Below, one piece after another: positions 34,166 through 47,155 of a stretch of DNA of 64,000 bases. A model generated the notes under the pieces. The model was not told where the DNA came from and did no database searches. It was given only the letters and a program-made list of their open reading frames with translations. Position numbers and translations under genes: made by a program. The DNA comes from Anagrus nilaparvatae (taxonomy: Eukaryota > Arthropoda > Insecta > Hymenoptera > Mymaridae), in the NCBI GenBank assembly GCA_022575985.1, contig JAKSXM010000269.1, forward strand, positions 1,798,001-1,862,000, read 5' to 3'. Within the stretch, counting starts at the first letter, position 1, and every line of letters begins with the position of its first letter.

Positions 34166-35831
34166 GTTTTAGATCATAAAGCTTAAAAACTTTGATGACA
34201 AGTGTGAATCTTTATAAATATAAATAAATTTTTTTTAACAGATATCTGTTAAATAAAAATATATATTTTTATTAAAATAGAATAATAAAATTATTATTAT
34301 TCTGTTTACAAAAATTATACACATATTATTATTTATCGAAAATGAGGGATTTTTAATAGTGACAAAAAGTTTACATACAATTAATAACAAAGTAAAACTT
34401 GTAATTATTCAATAATTAGAAATATACGTATAAGGCATTATTTTTAGATAAAAGCCTTTACTTAATGCAAAAAAAAAATTTCGGCCCAGAGACAAAAAAT
34501 TTAAACTGCACTAGTGCCTTATATCACTTGTTAATTTAAATTTGGGCATTCTTAATTAATGTCAATTAGATATGGAATCGTGCATTTTTAAACCACTGAT
34601 AAGAATATAATACTTTATTTTTCACTTATAAAAAATTATGAAAAATTGTATATTTATGCTTGCAATTTTTTAATTTTAGTTACATGCCTTAACTTACAAT
34701 ATAATTTTAAATCTAAACATAAAAGAAAACGATTTATTACATATACTTCTTCCCTATCATCTAATATTTAAATTTTTTTATTCATTTTTAAATTATTTTA
34801 TTACAACAATCTTTGGTCCATCAAATTAAATATATCATTTTATGAAATAAACTTTAACATTCATTTTATTTTCTTTACAACTGATTTAAATAAATCAACT
34901 AAAAACATTTAATAAGTTATTAATTTCCTACAGTTTTGAATATAAAAAAGAAAAATATGAAAATCTTATAGTAAATTTAAAATGTATAATTTCATTTAAA
35001 TATTTACAAAATGGTGTCGACAAAGGTATGTGTGCACTTAGGAAACTCAAATTGGTTCTAAAGTATTTTTTTCCAAAATTACTACTTAAAATAACCCAAT
35101 ATGTCATTTTTTAGCTTATAAGGTTCAATCTTCGATTTTTGAAAGCCATTTAAAAAAATCCAAAAACAGAGAGATAAGGTTACTTACTTTTTCTTTAAAA
35201 TTCTTCCTAAACATACACAGTTATAACCTTATGTAAAATTTCCAAGTTTTCAGTCACATTTTTAATTGGTCACGTGCTTTTTCGGGAAATATCAAATTAA
35301 TAAAAAATGGACAAATAAGAGCTACTACTTTTTTTATTAATAACCCATCGGTTAGTTTTTTTCATCGAAAAATTATAAGTCAGAATTAATTTAACTCAAA
35401 CGATAGGATTTATTTATTGAGAAAACGATTTTTGAAAAAAAAGACGTATTGTATTCATGTGTGGCTCATATAAAGGCCAAAGAAAATTTTAACTCCAGAA
35501 TCGTTTTCTACGGGCAATTTCTTATCTGGACATAAGAGAAATAAATTTTTTACAGTAATGTGGGTACTTTAAAGAAAAAATAATAAATATTATCTCTCTT
35601 TTGTAGCTCTTTTTTTATAAATTGACAAAAAACGAAAATTAACGAAAAAAATCGAGTACTGAACCTTAGAAGTCAAAGTCGTTTTTATTCAGGAAAAAAG
35701 ACTTTGGAGCCGATTTGAAGACCCGACGATTACCTATACATCGGTTCGGTTTAAAGTTTGACATATAATATTTTTTTTATAACTTTTTAGTTATAAAAAT
35801 GACGAAGAAGAATTTTTGTTTAATTTTTTAG
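34166..35831. other. AT-rich region; possible old fold-back at 35120-35670
   Basis: No supported gene. AAGGTTCAATCTTCGATTTTT (35122) and an imperfect complement ending at about 35668 could be the ends of an eroded MITE. Confidence 0.35.
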
Positions 35832-37163
35832 TTACGCGTAACGGTATCCTTGCGGTTTCAAAGTCAAATGGTTTCTACTATTTTTGGATTTTTTTGCTGT
35901 TGTTGAATTTGATTCAATACTTATACTTAATTTCTCCTCTACTCTACACTTCTTACTTTCCGCTGATTTTGATTTCTCCGTTTCAACTTTTATTTTCTTC
36001 AGCTTTGTTTTCTCTGGATTATTCTTCACGACTTTAACTTTTTCACATTTTTCTTTCTTCTTACTCTTTGCGCTTGCAGGTTTTGGCAAAATTTTCGGTT
36101 TTACAGGATTGCTTACAGCTGGCACTCCTTCAGTGTCATCATCATTGGTGACACAATTATCTTCAACCTTTAAAATATATTTCATATTGATATATTTCAT
36201 TAAAAAAAAAAAAAAATTATTCTTTCAGCGTTCTAAAGTAACGCGTTACAATCGATATTTTTTGTAACAACGTCTTCATGTGTATTGCATTTACGACCAT
36301 GATTAATAAGTATAATACTTAAAAAAAGGAAAAAATTTATTTTATACTCTTATTTTTAAAAGAAATTTAGTTGTAACTCGATTTTAAAATTAATCATTAC
36401 ATTTAAAAATTTATTTGATACTTTTATTTTTAAAATAAATTTATTTGATACTCTTATCGTATCCATAATTCTTTCTCTCTTTAACTCGTGTGCTGAATGA
36501 ATATAAAAATACATGCGTATAAATCAATATGACTATATTGCTCATCTTACATTACGAAGATTTTTTCTCGCTTCAATAAAAAACCTCTATTTCATTCACA
36601 TAAACTCGTCGTTATGCTATACATATGAAGGTGGCGTTACAAAAATATTATATATGAACTTACTTTCAAATTTATACCATTTTGACCATCAACACGCTTA
36701 CTGGCATCATCTAAAATGACTTCTTGAATCATCATTTCATCGTCTTCTAAACAAAAAATGATAAATTTATTGTAATAACTTTTATTTATATATTTTTTGC
36801 CCACACCCGGGCGTAAAAGCTTTTGTGAAATTTCAGCACGCGTTTTAAGTCCTGGTGGGCAAAAAATAGTGTAAGCACCATGGGTGAAATACTTTAGACA
36901 CTAGCGTAAACACATAACAAAACTCGTCTAAACTTTTGCGCCATTGATACTTAATATACTATTCTTATATACAAAAAATAATATAATGTTTTTTTAAATT
37001 TACCTTCATCTACTAATTCACATACATCCGGATTTTTTAATGCAGCTAATTTTTTTAGAAATGTTTTTGCATCTATTTCATCTTTAGATACCTGTTTTGA
37101 CAAGTTTCGGACTTCAGCATCCCATTCTTGCATAATTTTTGTTTGTTTTTGGCTTATTTTCAT
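35832..37163 (-). CDS. Three-exon Lys/Glu-rich protein, unknown function
   Basis: Exons 37163-37004, 36746-36678 and 36160-35832 join in phase (GT/AG) into about 185 residues. The N-terminal part is a short helical region (LSKQVSKDEIDAKTFLKKL). An acidic middle (EEDDEMMIQEVILDD) follows, then a long basic Lys/Ser/Pro-rich tail typical of a disordered nuclear protein. The first Met (37161-37163) is a guess: the frame is open further upstream without an ATG, so a 5' exon may be missing. The last acceptor lacks a good pyrimidine tract. I know no family. It is one of few candidate host genes here, and a small MITE sits in its first intron. Confidence 0.5.
36791..36868. mobile_element. 78-bp fold-back MITE in an intron
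   Basis: TATTTTTTGCCCAC at the left and GTGGGCAAAAAATA at the right are inverted copies, with TA at both outer edges. Confidence 0.55.
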
Positions 37164-37552
37164 ATTGTTCTTTACCCTTTCCAAATTTATGTGCGAATTA
37201 ACATTTAATGTTATAATATGCTTTGTAAAAAACGAATTGTAATTTTTTTCACGCTCACACCTGACTTATACCTGTAAAATCGTCCCGTAGTCCGCAACCG
37301 TTGACCGTAACGAAAGAAATTTTTCAGTGTGGCCAACTCATCTAGAATTTATTAAATTTATAACCAAACATAATAAAATAAACAAACGCAAAAAAATCAA
37401 ATAAATTATTAAATAAATGATCCATAAAAGTAATTAAATAAGTTATTAATTTTTTTAATGTTCAGTTGTTATTGGGCAGAAAATGGAAAAATATCATAAA
37501 ATTATATATTTCTTAATTCTCATAAAATTTAATTATTTTATTTATTTATATG

Positions 37553-37582
37553 TTGTGTATGCCAGAATTCTGGCATACACAA
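37553..37582. repeat. 30-bp perfect palindrome
   Basis: Perfect dyad centred on GAATTC (37565-37570), with half-sites of 15 bases. It stands about 100 bases before the recognisable LINE sequence. Confidence 0.8.
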
Positions 37583-37689
37583 CTCTACACTACACAAAGT
37601 ATTTCTTTACAACTTATATAAAAGAAACTTCGACAATGATAATATTAAATCAGAATATAAAAATTTTGTTTAAATTTTATTTAAAGTTA

Positions 37690-40140
37690 TAAATGCTGCT
37701 AAAAAAATGCATGAAAACGAGAAAGCTAAAAAATCCTGTGCAAATTCAAAAAACATGTGGGAGTTTATTAATTCAATAACTGGTAAATCTAATAAAAAGA
37801 GAAGAAAAATAATATAATAAACTTAGATAAAGATGGTATAAGAATAACCGATGGCCAAAAAATTGCAGACTGTTTTAATGATTTCTTCACCAATGTAGGA
37901 TTTAATTTAGCTAATGATATTAATAATAACCAAAGTAATAGCCTTCAACTTCCGGACTTTAATTCAGATTCCTTTTTGTTGTTACAAACTGACAAAGATG
38001 AAATATCATAGTTAATTTCAAATCTACCTAATAAAACAGATAGAATTAACTCAAGAACCTTAAAAATGATAAAAGATTATATTTCTGAACCTTTTGCTTA
38101 TATAATCAACCTTTCTATTGATAAAAGCATTTGGCCACTAAGCCTAAAGCAATCTGAAGTGGTACCTATATAGAAAACTGGAAACAGAAATGACTGTAGT
38201 AACTATCGCTCCATCTCCCTAATATCTAATTTGGCAAAAAATAATATTTTATCAAAAAAACAATTCGGCTTCGTCAAAGGAACAGGAACCAAAGAAGCTC
38301 TCAAAGAACTTATTGATACACTCTACGATGCAATTAACAGAAATAAAGCAGCTATGGCAACTTTTATTGATCTAAGCAAAGCCTTCGATACAGTTGACCA
38401 TAACATCTCGTTAAAAAAATTATATAGTTATGGTATTAGAGGAAACATACTTGAACTAATGCGTAGCTACTTAAAAAACACAATCCAAAGAGTCAGACAT
38501 AAAGAATGCTTAAGTTCTCCTAGCTTGTTAACTACAGGTGCCCCTCAAGGAACAATACTTGGCCAAATTTTTTTCATATTATACATCAATGATCTCTTGT
38601 TAAAACATAATTTCATTCTTTCTTATTCAGATGACACTGCAATAGTCAGTATAGAAGACACCTGGGATAGATCAGAAAAACTTATGAATAAAAGGTTAAG
38701 CATAGTAACTTAAGGCCCCCTTTTCATTATTTTGTGTAATTTTAATGAATTTTAAACATCTTTTTTTTAGTTATTTTATTATACAAGAACTTCAAATTTT
38801 TTTTAAAATTGTTACAAAACTATCAAAGAATACAAAAAAAATTACCATTTTTATTTCCCAAATTTTTTACATTTTATAGAGGGCGTCAAAGTAGAGGCTG
38901 AAAAAAAAAAGTAAAAAACGGTTCCACACCTAGCGCCTATTGTGGGCATCCGAAACAAAAAAATAAAAGAGCATTTTATTCCCTACACACTTCTCAAGTG
39001 CTGGAACTAAAAGTTTGCAAAAATTCCAAAAATTGACCATTTGGTGCGCCAAAAACAAAAAATGGAGATTTTTAAGTAAAAAAAAACACCTAATATGGTC
39101 AATAAAAAATTTTCTAATCCACTTTTTTCTGATCTTCTAGTTCCAGCACTTGACACTACAATTACAAATAAAAAGCACCAAAATTTAGGTCAATTGCTGA
39201 ATAAGTTTTTGAGTTAGAACTGGAACCGATTTAAAAAAGTAGTTTTGAAATAAACGCGTTTAAAGTTTTTAAATGCTTATGTTTTCATATGAATCCGTCC
39301 CATAAAAATCAAAATATCTCAAAAACATATATTTTTTTTTGCTTGAAATTTTTTTTATACACTCTTGAAATGTTTTTAAGCAAGAAAATGAAATAAAAAA
39401 AAAGTGCATTACGAATTTTAATTTTTGAAAAGGGGGCCTTAATGGTTTAATTGCAATAAATTAACGATCAACATCAGCAAAACTATATACATGACTTTTG
39501 GTAGTTACACTGATAGCATTCCTACAAAAAACGCAATTAAAGTTGAAATTAATCATATACAAATTGACTGAGTCAAAAATATTTAGGTGTTATAATTGAC
39601 TTTAACCTAAAATGGGATTCACATATTAAAAATATTGTGAAGAGATTAGGATAGTTCTTATTTATACTATACAAACTAAACAACATAGACAAAAAAATTA
39701 AACATGTCATGTATTATGCATTGTGCCACAGCATATGAACATACGGAATAACAGCTTGGGGTGGTACGTACAACAAAGAAATAAACTCTCTTCAGAAATT
39801 AATGAACAGAATACTAAAAAAACTACCTGATCTTAAAACAGAAATATTATCCGTCAAAAATACTTTTCATCGTTTCTCATTATTACACTATTATGACAAA
39901 CTGTCTCACGACTTTATTGAATCGCAAAGTCGTACAAGAAATAAAAGCTTACGTATTCCTGAAATAAATAAGGAAATTTACAAAAAAAGCTGCTACTATA
40001 ATGCCATAACTCAATTCAACAATATAAATACCGACTTAAAAAAAATCAATAAATCGACAATAAAATCTTCTAATATATATAAAGTGAGAAAATTAAAAAT
40101 CAAGAACTTCTATCAACTTATCAATTATGTAAATGTGTGA
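37690..40140 (+). pseudogene. LINE reverse transcriptase split by a TTAA element
   Basis: From about 37690 decayed frames show the RT fingers (FNDFFTNVG, NYRSISLIS), then an intact block at 38231-38713 with LSKAFDTVDH (motif A), GAPQGTILG (motif B) and SYSDDTAI (motif C; Ser in place of the usual Ala). A 725-bp TTAA element follows motif C. The thumb and C-terminal region resume at 39443 and end at 40140. Several stops interrupt the frame. It is a different family from the two jockey-like fragments and lacks an endonuclease. Confidence 0.85.
38714..39438. mobile_element. 725-bp TTAA fold-back/MITE (piggyBac-like ends)
   Basis: TTAA at 38710-38713 and 39439-39442 flank GGCCCCCTTTTCA and its complement TGAAAAGGGGGCC-like right end. 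There is no transposase. Removing it restores continuity of the surrounding LINE frame, which confirms insertion. Confidence 0.88.
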
Positions 40141-41608
40141 AATACGACAAATCTTTTAAATTTAATGAATCATGTGATAAAAATGATCAAATATAAAACA
40201 TGTGATATGTATATATTTGTCTAAAAATAAATTGTAAAAAAAAAAGACTAATATTAAATAATATAACAGTTTAACTTTAAATTTTTTAGATTAACTATGA
40301 CAAGAATAATTTAATTAAATTGTTATTTTGCTAAATATTAATAAGAGTTTATGTAATAAAATAAAATATTATCTTGTAATTATAAATAATGTATTATAAA
40401 ATTATATATTTGTTAATAAATAAACAATTCGTCCAGAATCCTACCACAGATGGCTTTGTCCATCTCTTAGAAATTTTTGTTTAAAAATAATCTGGTTAAA
40501 TAATGAATAAATAATATACTTATTAATATATTTATACTTTAAGAGCACCTTTTAATAAATATATGTACGTATAATTATTTAGTAATAGTAATAATAATAG
40601 GCGGGGGATTACCTCTGTTATTCGGCTAGCTCGGAATGAGAAACGGTCTCAATCGGCAAGTGGGGGAGTTCTAAGAAATAGGTATTTATGTGGGGAAATA
40701 TGATTATGTGTGAACATTCATTTACACTAATGAATTAAACACTTATTTATTTATTATTATAACATTTTAAACTTAAACTTTATTAATAATTTGATATTAT
40801 TTTATATGATTTTATATTGCCTCGAACAAAATATAAAATATAATTATAATATTAAATACTAAAATAATAAACCCCTCGTGGCTTTACATAAAATATTCGC
40901 GATCCGCGCGCAATTACACACATACACTTTTACGATACCGCGCTGATATAATATCTGCTGCTGGAGTCGTCTACTTTTGGATGATGTCGTCTGCTAGGAT
41001 GCTGAATAATGATGTAGGCTTGTAGATACTGATGCAGGATTTTTATCTGCTGCTGTCGGCTTTCTAACTTTACACGATCGTGATTTTGCTCAATATTTTT
41101 AATGCGATCGCTATGCGATTTAATGGCGACCATAGTCGGCTATTTCTATTAATGAATAGAAAAAACTATATTCGCGTTACTCAATTTCCTGTTTGAAACA
41201 GTAATCATTTACTTACTACAGCTCTAAAACTGCTCCAATTAATTTCCAAATTTTCTTTTATAAATAAAGAATGAAGGAGTTAAGGATTAGGTCTAGGATG
41301 CCTTTAACGTACATGTAAGTATATAAATAAAAGAAATGAATATAAAAATTATTAATAATAAAATTAGAATAAAATATCTTTTATCATCAAATCTTTTGGG
41401 CAAGAAAAAGAAAATTAGATATATACATTCATCTAGCCTTTTGGGATAGAAAAGAAATTTGTTATTCGGTCTTCGAACCTTTTGGGCGAGAGAATATATT
41501 TAACATTTTTATTGAACCTTTGGGCTATAAAAATATAAACGATGTATAACGGTTTTAACTTAAACTTAATATGAAAATAATTGCTAGTCAAGCCTTTTTG
41601 GCGATTAA
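40141..41608. other. AT-rich region with a GC-richer block at 40590-41140
   Basis: The block at 40590-41140 has above-average GC and CpG content (for example TTCGCGATCCGCGCGC near 40899) and could be a promoter or an exon. A minus-strand frame at 40930-41133 lies in it. The rest shows nothing supportable. Confidence 0.4.
40930..41133 (-). CDS. Possible small coding frame (67 aa), unknown
   Basis: An ATG at 41133 opens 67 codons rich in Gln, His, Arg and Ser (VKLESRQQQIKILHQYLQ) in the GC-richer block. It is not obviously a shadow of another frame, and the composition is more protein-like than nearby frames. There is no family match and no supporting splice site; it may be a fragment or chance. 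Confidence 0.25.
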   Translation of the reverse strand: MVAIKSHSDRIKNIEQNHDRVKLESRQQQIKILHQYLQAYIIIQHPSRRHHPKVDDSSSRYYISAVS

Positions 41609-42544
41609 CCCTCCGCCTGTCCTCTAGGTCGATATCGTCCATCGATTTTTTACGACATAGCTGTAATTCAGACATGCACAATGGGCGATGGTTGATTATC
41701 CCTCCTAAATAAACTTGGGCACATATTATGAACACAAGCCAAGCCGCATTAGTTTTGGTTTAGCCGTTTAGCCGTACCGTGGGTACAAAGTTGGACCGTG
41801 GACGATATCGACCTAGAGGACAGGCGGAGGGATTTTTTTGCTATTTCTTGGAAGTAAAAATTTTTGTTATTTTTGCTCCAAATGAATTAATTTCTTCATA
41901 TATTATATTTTTTTCATGTACAAATGAATGTAATAAAAAAAATACGTGTTTTTGACCCGTTTTCACTAAAAAAATCCATTTTTTTACTTTTCCAAAATTT
42001 AATTGTATTTCGACCAAAAAACTTAATTTTTTTTGAAAATTTTTTTTTCTTTACATATACAAAGGGTGAAGTATATTTTTAAATAACTTTTTTGAACATT
42101 TAATGCCCCTAAGTGGGTTTTTATCCCAAAAAACCTTCAATTTTTTAAAATTTTTTTACTCAAAAAAAGGCCCATTTTAAGGTTGCGAAATAATTATGGT
42201 TTTTTCAGCGGAGCCAAATCTGGGTAGGTTTTTTTTGATGGTATATATCTAAAGCTTAAAACCCTAGAATATTTTTCCTTAATACCCATTAGGGCCGGAG
42301 TTATGAATTTTTAACCAAAAATCAAAAAAATGCTCGTTTTGCACTGCTCCGGAATTTTTTCCGCAAAACTGAGCGGACATTTTAGCCAAAAACCTTTTTT
42401 ATTCTTTAGTTGGGATGTTTATCTAAAACCTTGAAAAAAAATTTTTGGCCAAAAATTGTTTTTAAAGGTGTTAAAAAATGACGTGGACGATATCGACCTA
42501 GAGGACAGGCCGAGGATGTAAAAATATAGAGGACAGGCGGAGGG
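41609..42544. mobile_element. 936-bp TTAA element with an extra internal end
   Basis: TTAA at 41605-41608 and 42545-42548; outer ends CCCTCCGCCTGTCCTCT and complement. A third copy of the end (GGACGATATCGACC then AGGCGGAGGG) ends at 41831, so 41609-41831 alone is a 223-bp fold-back. Non-autonomous. Confidence 0.85.
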
Positions 42545-42749
42545 TTAAATTAAATTTTATTTAGTAACAACTAATATTTATTATTTTACTGGAATTTCTA
42601 TTTGACATATTAATTATAAAGCCCTTTTTTGGAGATTAAAATTTATTAATACTATTTCATTAATTTAAATTTCTATTTTGATAAACTCATTTTAATGTTT
42701 TCAATTTTAGCATAAAAATATTCAGGTATAGGGGAAGGGATATTTTCTT

Positions 42750-43019
42750 TTAAAAAAAAGTGATCACGTTCCCTTTTAGACGACTTAGGGTCAGATAACC
42801 CACCTGGCCTCCAGAAAGAAAGTCCATCTTGAAAAATCTGTCCTGCACTTCTTCAATTTTTCCATTAGATAAAGCTAATTCATCCATTTTTTGACAAAAC
42901 GTAATAAACTGTATATTTTTAATAATACTTCTCAGTTCCTGTACTTCCTTGAGTTTCTCATAAGCCTGCCCATTGCTGGGCTTATGAGTAACCTCTATAT
43001 GCATTTCTTGCGAGTCCAT
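42750..43019 (-). CDS. Possible 89-aa protein or exon, unknown
   Basis: ATG at 43017-43019 begins a balanced helical sequence (AYEKLKEVQELRSIIKN, then CQKMDELALSNGKIEEVQ) to a stop at 42750. The last residues (VITFF) are poor, so a splice could replace them. It resembles no family I know. It may be a small gene or a 5' exon reading left. Confidence 0.4.
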   Translation of the reverse strand: MDSQEMHIEVTHKPSNGQAYEKLKEVQELRSIIKNIQFITFCQKMDELALSNGKIEEVQDRFFKMDFLSGGQVGYLTLSRLKGNVITFF

Positions 43020-43409
43020 TTTTAATTTTATAAAAATTAAATTTCAATTAAATTTCATTTTAATTTTTATCGCTTAGCTTTAGCTCAAGCGCTCACCCCT
43101 CCCTTAAAAAAAAGTAGGCAGTTAAAAAAAATCTAGAAAAATTTGGCGGTGTACATGAAATTTTAATTTTCTAGTGAAAACGCGAAAGGTTTTCCCATTG
43201 TATATTATTAAAAGAAGCTGATATTTTTAATAACTAATTGTACATATTTTTCTTAAAGGCTATGCCAGGATGTATACAGTAAATCGGCCCACGAAAGATA
43301 TTTAAAAACTAATTATATTAGGTCAAAGTACACCTGAAAAAAATAGAATCCTGAAGTTTTCAGACCTTCGGATGCCTTCAGCTCTGATTGGCGGCCTATT
43401 AAGACGGCC

Positions 43410-45327
43410 TCAGCAAGGCGCGCTGTCTTCGGTCCCTAAGAGATGATATCAACAGTGACCCGTGGGGCCTGGGATATAAGGTTGTCATGGGCAAACTTAA
43501 GTCCGGATGTGACAACACGATGGATGAAACAGCGACCAAAAGAATAGTGGACGCTCTCTTTCCGGATCATCCAAACCAACAACACCCTGCTTTGGATGTC
43601 CCGAGGGAGCAAGTTTCGCTATTTATCGAGGCCGAGATGCTTCAGACAATTAGGTCAATGAAAAATGGGAAAGCGCCAGGACCAGACAGAATACCCACGG
43701 AAGCCCTTAAGGAAAATATAAAATATTTATTTTTTTCTAAGTGGGACGATATGTTGCACTCCCTCGAGCAGGTATTCAGAGTTCCAGATTATCTGAGAAA
43801 TATACGCAGAAATTATCTCCGGGACCGATACCTGCGCTGGGACACGCTCGATGGCACAAGAGGTAAAGTATTAAGCGCAGGCATAGCGCAGGGTTCAGTT
43901 CTGGGCCCTGATCTGTGGAATGCCTTTTACGACGGTTTGCTAAAGATTGAGCTTCCGGATGGATGCTCCATGATCGGATACGCGGATGATGTTGCTCTAA
44001 CCATAACAGCTCGAAAGACAGAGGACCAGCAGAATACCTTGGATGAGGCCATGCGCCTTATCAATAGCTGGATGTCGGATCACGGACTAAGACTGGCAGT
44101 TCTGAAAACGGAGATTGTCCTTCTGACCTGGAGAAGGGTTGATACCATATTCGGCGTCAGCTTTGATGACGGAGGTAATCCCCTTATGATCCAGACCAAA
44201 CCATCGGTCAAATATTTGGGGGTCTTCTTGGATAACAAGTTGACCTACAATAGACAATTCCAGCAGGCCTGTGAAAAGGCTGGCCGGGTGACAAAATCCC
44301 TCTCGTGGCTGATGACGAACATCAGCGGCCCCAGATCAGAGAAGAAGAGGCTGTTGATGACGACATAACGACATAACATGACGACACAACCATCTTGCTG
44401 TACGGTGCAGAGGTGTGGGCGGGCAATGTCCGCATAAAAAAGTACTGCAAGAAACTAAAGGCAGTGCAGAGGCAGGGGGCACTTCGAATCGCTTGCTCGT
44501 ACAAAACTGTATCAGAGCCAGCGATCCAGGTGGTGGCTCGGGTGATTCCCATTGATCTGCTTGCCTTGGAAAGGCAGGCGATCTATAACCGTGAGGAAGA
44601 AGAGCGCGACGTATCTTATGTTCGCGCTCGCTCCCACACAATGGAATGCTGGCAGTATAGGTGGAATGGTGACCCGAGGGGACGTTAGACGCACCGCCTT
44701 ATCATCGATTTTGAAAGCTGGATGAACCGTGATCACGGGGAGGTAGACTACTACCTCACACAGTTCCTAACTGGTCATGGTTATTTCCGCGATATGCTTT
44801 TCAAGTGGCGCAAGGTGACATCTCCGGAATGCTTGCATTGCCCAGGCGAGCTGGATACCGCTGAGCACACCTTTTTTGGGTGTCCTCGCTTCGCTGAAGG
44901 GCGACCGCCCTTCGATGAATGGAGGCCGGAAGGAGTCGTCACGGAAATGCTGCGCAGTACCGCTAACTGGTACAGTGTAGCAGAGTACGTACGGGCGACA
45001 CTGAATAAAAAACAAGGAGGAAGGTTTCGTCTCGTAGGAAACTCTCCTCCTTTATTGACAGGGTATGGCGAAGAAATGCCTTGGCTGCATTGTTTCCGGA
45101 CCGAAGGAATACCTAAACAGGGAGTACCGTTCCGGATTCTATGATATTGTTATAAATACAGGAGGGAGGGGAGTTTAGTGGGTATTGTAATTCCTCCTCA
45201 GTTATACTGAATATCTGGGCAACCATAAATTTGAGGTTGAGTCCTACATAACCATACAGTACGCGGTGTATGGTATGCGTAAATGCATTCTCCTCGTCCT
45301 ACGAAAATGGCCCCTTCTTGAAGAAAA
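43410..45327 (+). mobile_element. R1-clade LINE, 5'-truncated and internally deleted
   Basis: RDDINSDPWGLGYKVVMGKL (about 43440) is the classic R1 start of the RT region, followed by GKAPGPDRIP, AGIAQGSVLGP (motif B), YADDVAL (motif C) and VKYLGVFLD. Motif A is missing: the frame jumps from the first RT motifs to the region just before motif B. A short scrambled segment near 44370 and a TAG at 44686 also break the frame. A CCHC motif (CLHCPGELDTAEHTFFGC) ends the protein at about 44885, with the stop at 45142-45144. The 3' UTR ends in a GAAAAA run. It lies in the left arm of the palindrome. Confidence 0.88.
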
Positions 45328-46649
45328 AATGACAAAAAAAAGTACATTTTTAGCGACTTTTTAGCCAACTTGCTGATACTCCCATGGTAAAATGATTTTG
45401 TCAAAATGATCTTGCGACCTCTCATTCGGAAGGTTAGATGATATACTTTGAGATGAAATAATTTTTGGAAGTGATTTTAGTGCATCGTTTTGATTGGTAG
45501 ACCATAAACCGTCCAAAATAAAAATTTTTTTTCTCTTATATTTTAACTTTAACAGCGATTTAATAAAAATTGAGGGATAGGCCCATTCTATTTTTTTTTA
45601 ACTACTGAGAAATGAATCAAATTTTCATTTGCGACCATCCTGAAAAATATTTGGGGCAACATGGTCAAATACTTAAAAAACTGAAATAACTTTTGTTTTT
45701 AATTTTGCGATTTTTCGAAAAAAGACCCGCACTAACGTCCGTTCGATCAAATTAGCTGAATTTTTTGTATGTTTCAGATTTTATTATTCCGAAAAAAAAG
45801 TCTCCCTGGACGCAAAGCTCCAAAGTCACAACTTTGGCTGCTACAGAGCTTGAAAGCTCCATAGCTCATTTATAGCAAGTTTGCTTAAAGACCTTTTAAA
45901 AGTTAATTATTAAAGTATACTTTTTTGTTTTTGAGGTCGCTGATAAATTTGAAACGAATTTGACATCAGATTGACAAGGTAGTCTATTTTCAATTAGCTG
46001 GCAATCGCTAAAATAAGTCTTTACATTTTAAACAGGGCAAATACGTTTGAGATTACTGATTATAAATCGCGTTCCAAATAATATTGAAATTATTGATATC
46101 ATAAATTAATACATTAGCATCATATAAATAGATAATTCCACTAATGCATATATTTTATACTAAAGCACGTATACAAACATACACTTGCAACCAAAACCAC
46201 TTAATTACACACACATAAGAACACGCAAACATGCACACTGGGATCAGTATCAGTCAAGTCCACGCCGTAGGTCCTGGGTAAAGCAAAGATCGAATTTTTA
46301 TTACTAAAAAAGTTAGTTGACTTTAATAGGCTATTTAATTTGACAGCAATCAACAGTCGACTTTTCCTAGTATGAAATAACATATTTAACAATGTCAAAA
46401 ACAAAAATCCTACATAAAATATTTTATTTTTGTTTTGACTTATTGACAGGTACTTGACATCTGTCAACTTTTATCAAATTGGTATCCAATTTATAATCAG
46501 TAACCTCAGAAACATATGAGAGAGGGTAAGAGGGAGAGAGAGAGAGAGAAAGAGAAATATTATGGATCAATAATTTCAATATTATTTGGTATCAGATTTA
46601 TGATCAGTAATCTCAAACATATATACCCTGTTTAAAATGTAAAGACTTG

Positions 46650-47060
46650 TTTTAGCAATTGTCAGCTAATTGACAGCTGTCAACTGTTAACATTGACAAT
46701 TATATGAGAAATTCATAATTAGTGACATCTGAAACATAAGATCTTTTTAAAATCTATTATTATATTATTTTTTTTGCCTATTTGAAAGTTAATTGACAGT
46801 TTTCAACTATCAGTAATGTCAATTTGACATCAGATTTGAAATTAGCGACTTAAAAAACATAAATCTTGTCTAATCTATAAAGTTTTCTACGATACATTAG
46901 AGTTTTGGAAGCTAATTGACAGCTGTCAATTAACAATCTTGTCAATCTGATAGGAAATTCGAAATCGGTGATCTCAAAAACATAAATATCAGATAATCTA
47001 TAAAATTTTCTATGGTATTTTAGAGTTTTGTCAGTTAATTGACAGCTGTCAATTGACAAT
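46650..47060. repeat. Three ~130-190-bp sub-repeats with TTGACAGCTGTCAA
   Basis: The 14-bp palindrome TTGACAGCTGTCAA, with its AAT flank, occurs near 46670, 46916 and 47038, each in a related context (GTCAATCTGAT and ATAAATCT...TCTATAAA). It is part of the right arm. Confidence 0.65.
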
Positions 47061-47155
47061 CTTGTCAATCTGATGTCAAATTCGTTTTCAAATTCATCAG
47101 CGACCTCAAAAACAAAAAAGTATACTTTAAAAATTAACTTTTAAAAGGTCTTTAA

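Noticed and set aside
44322..45015. Minus-strand frames opposite the R1-like LINE
   Set aside because: The plus strand carries the RT end and CCHC motif; the others are shadows.
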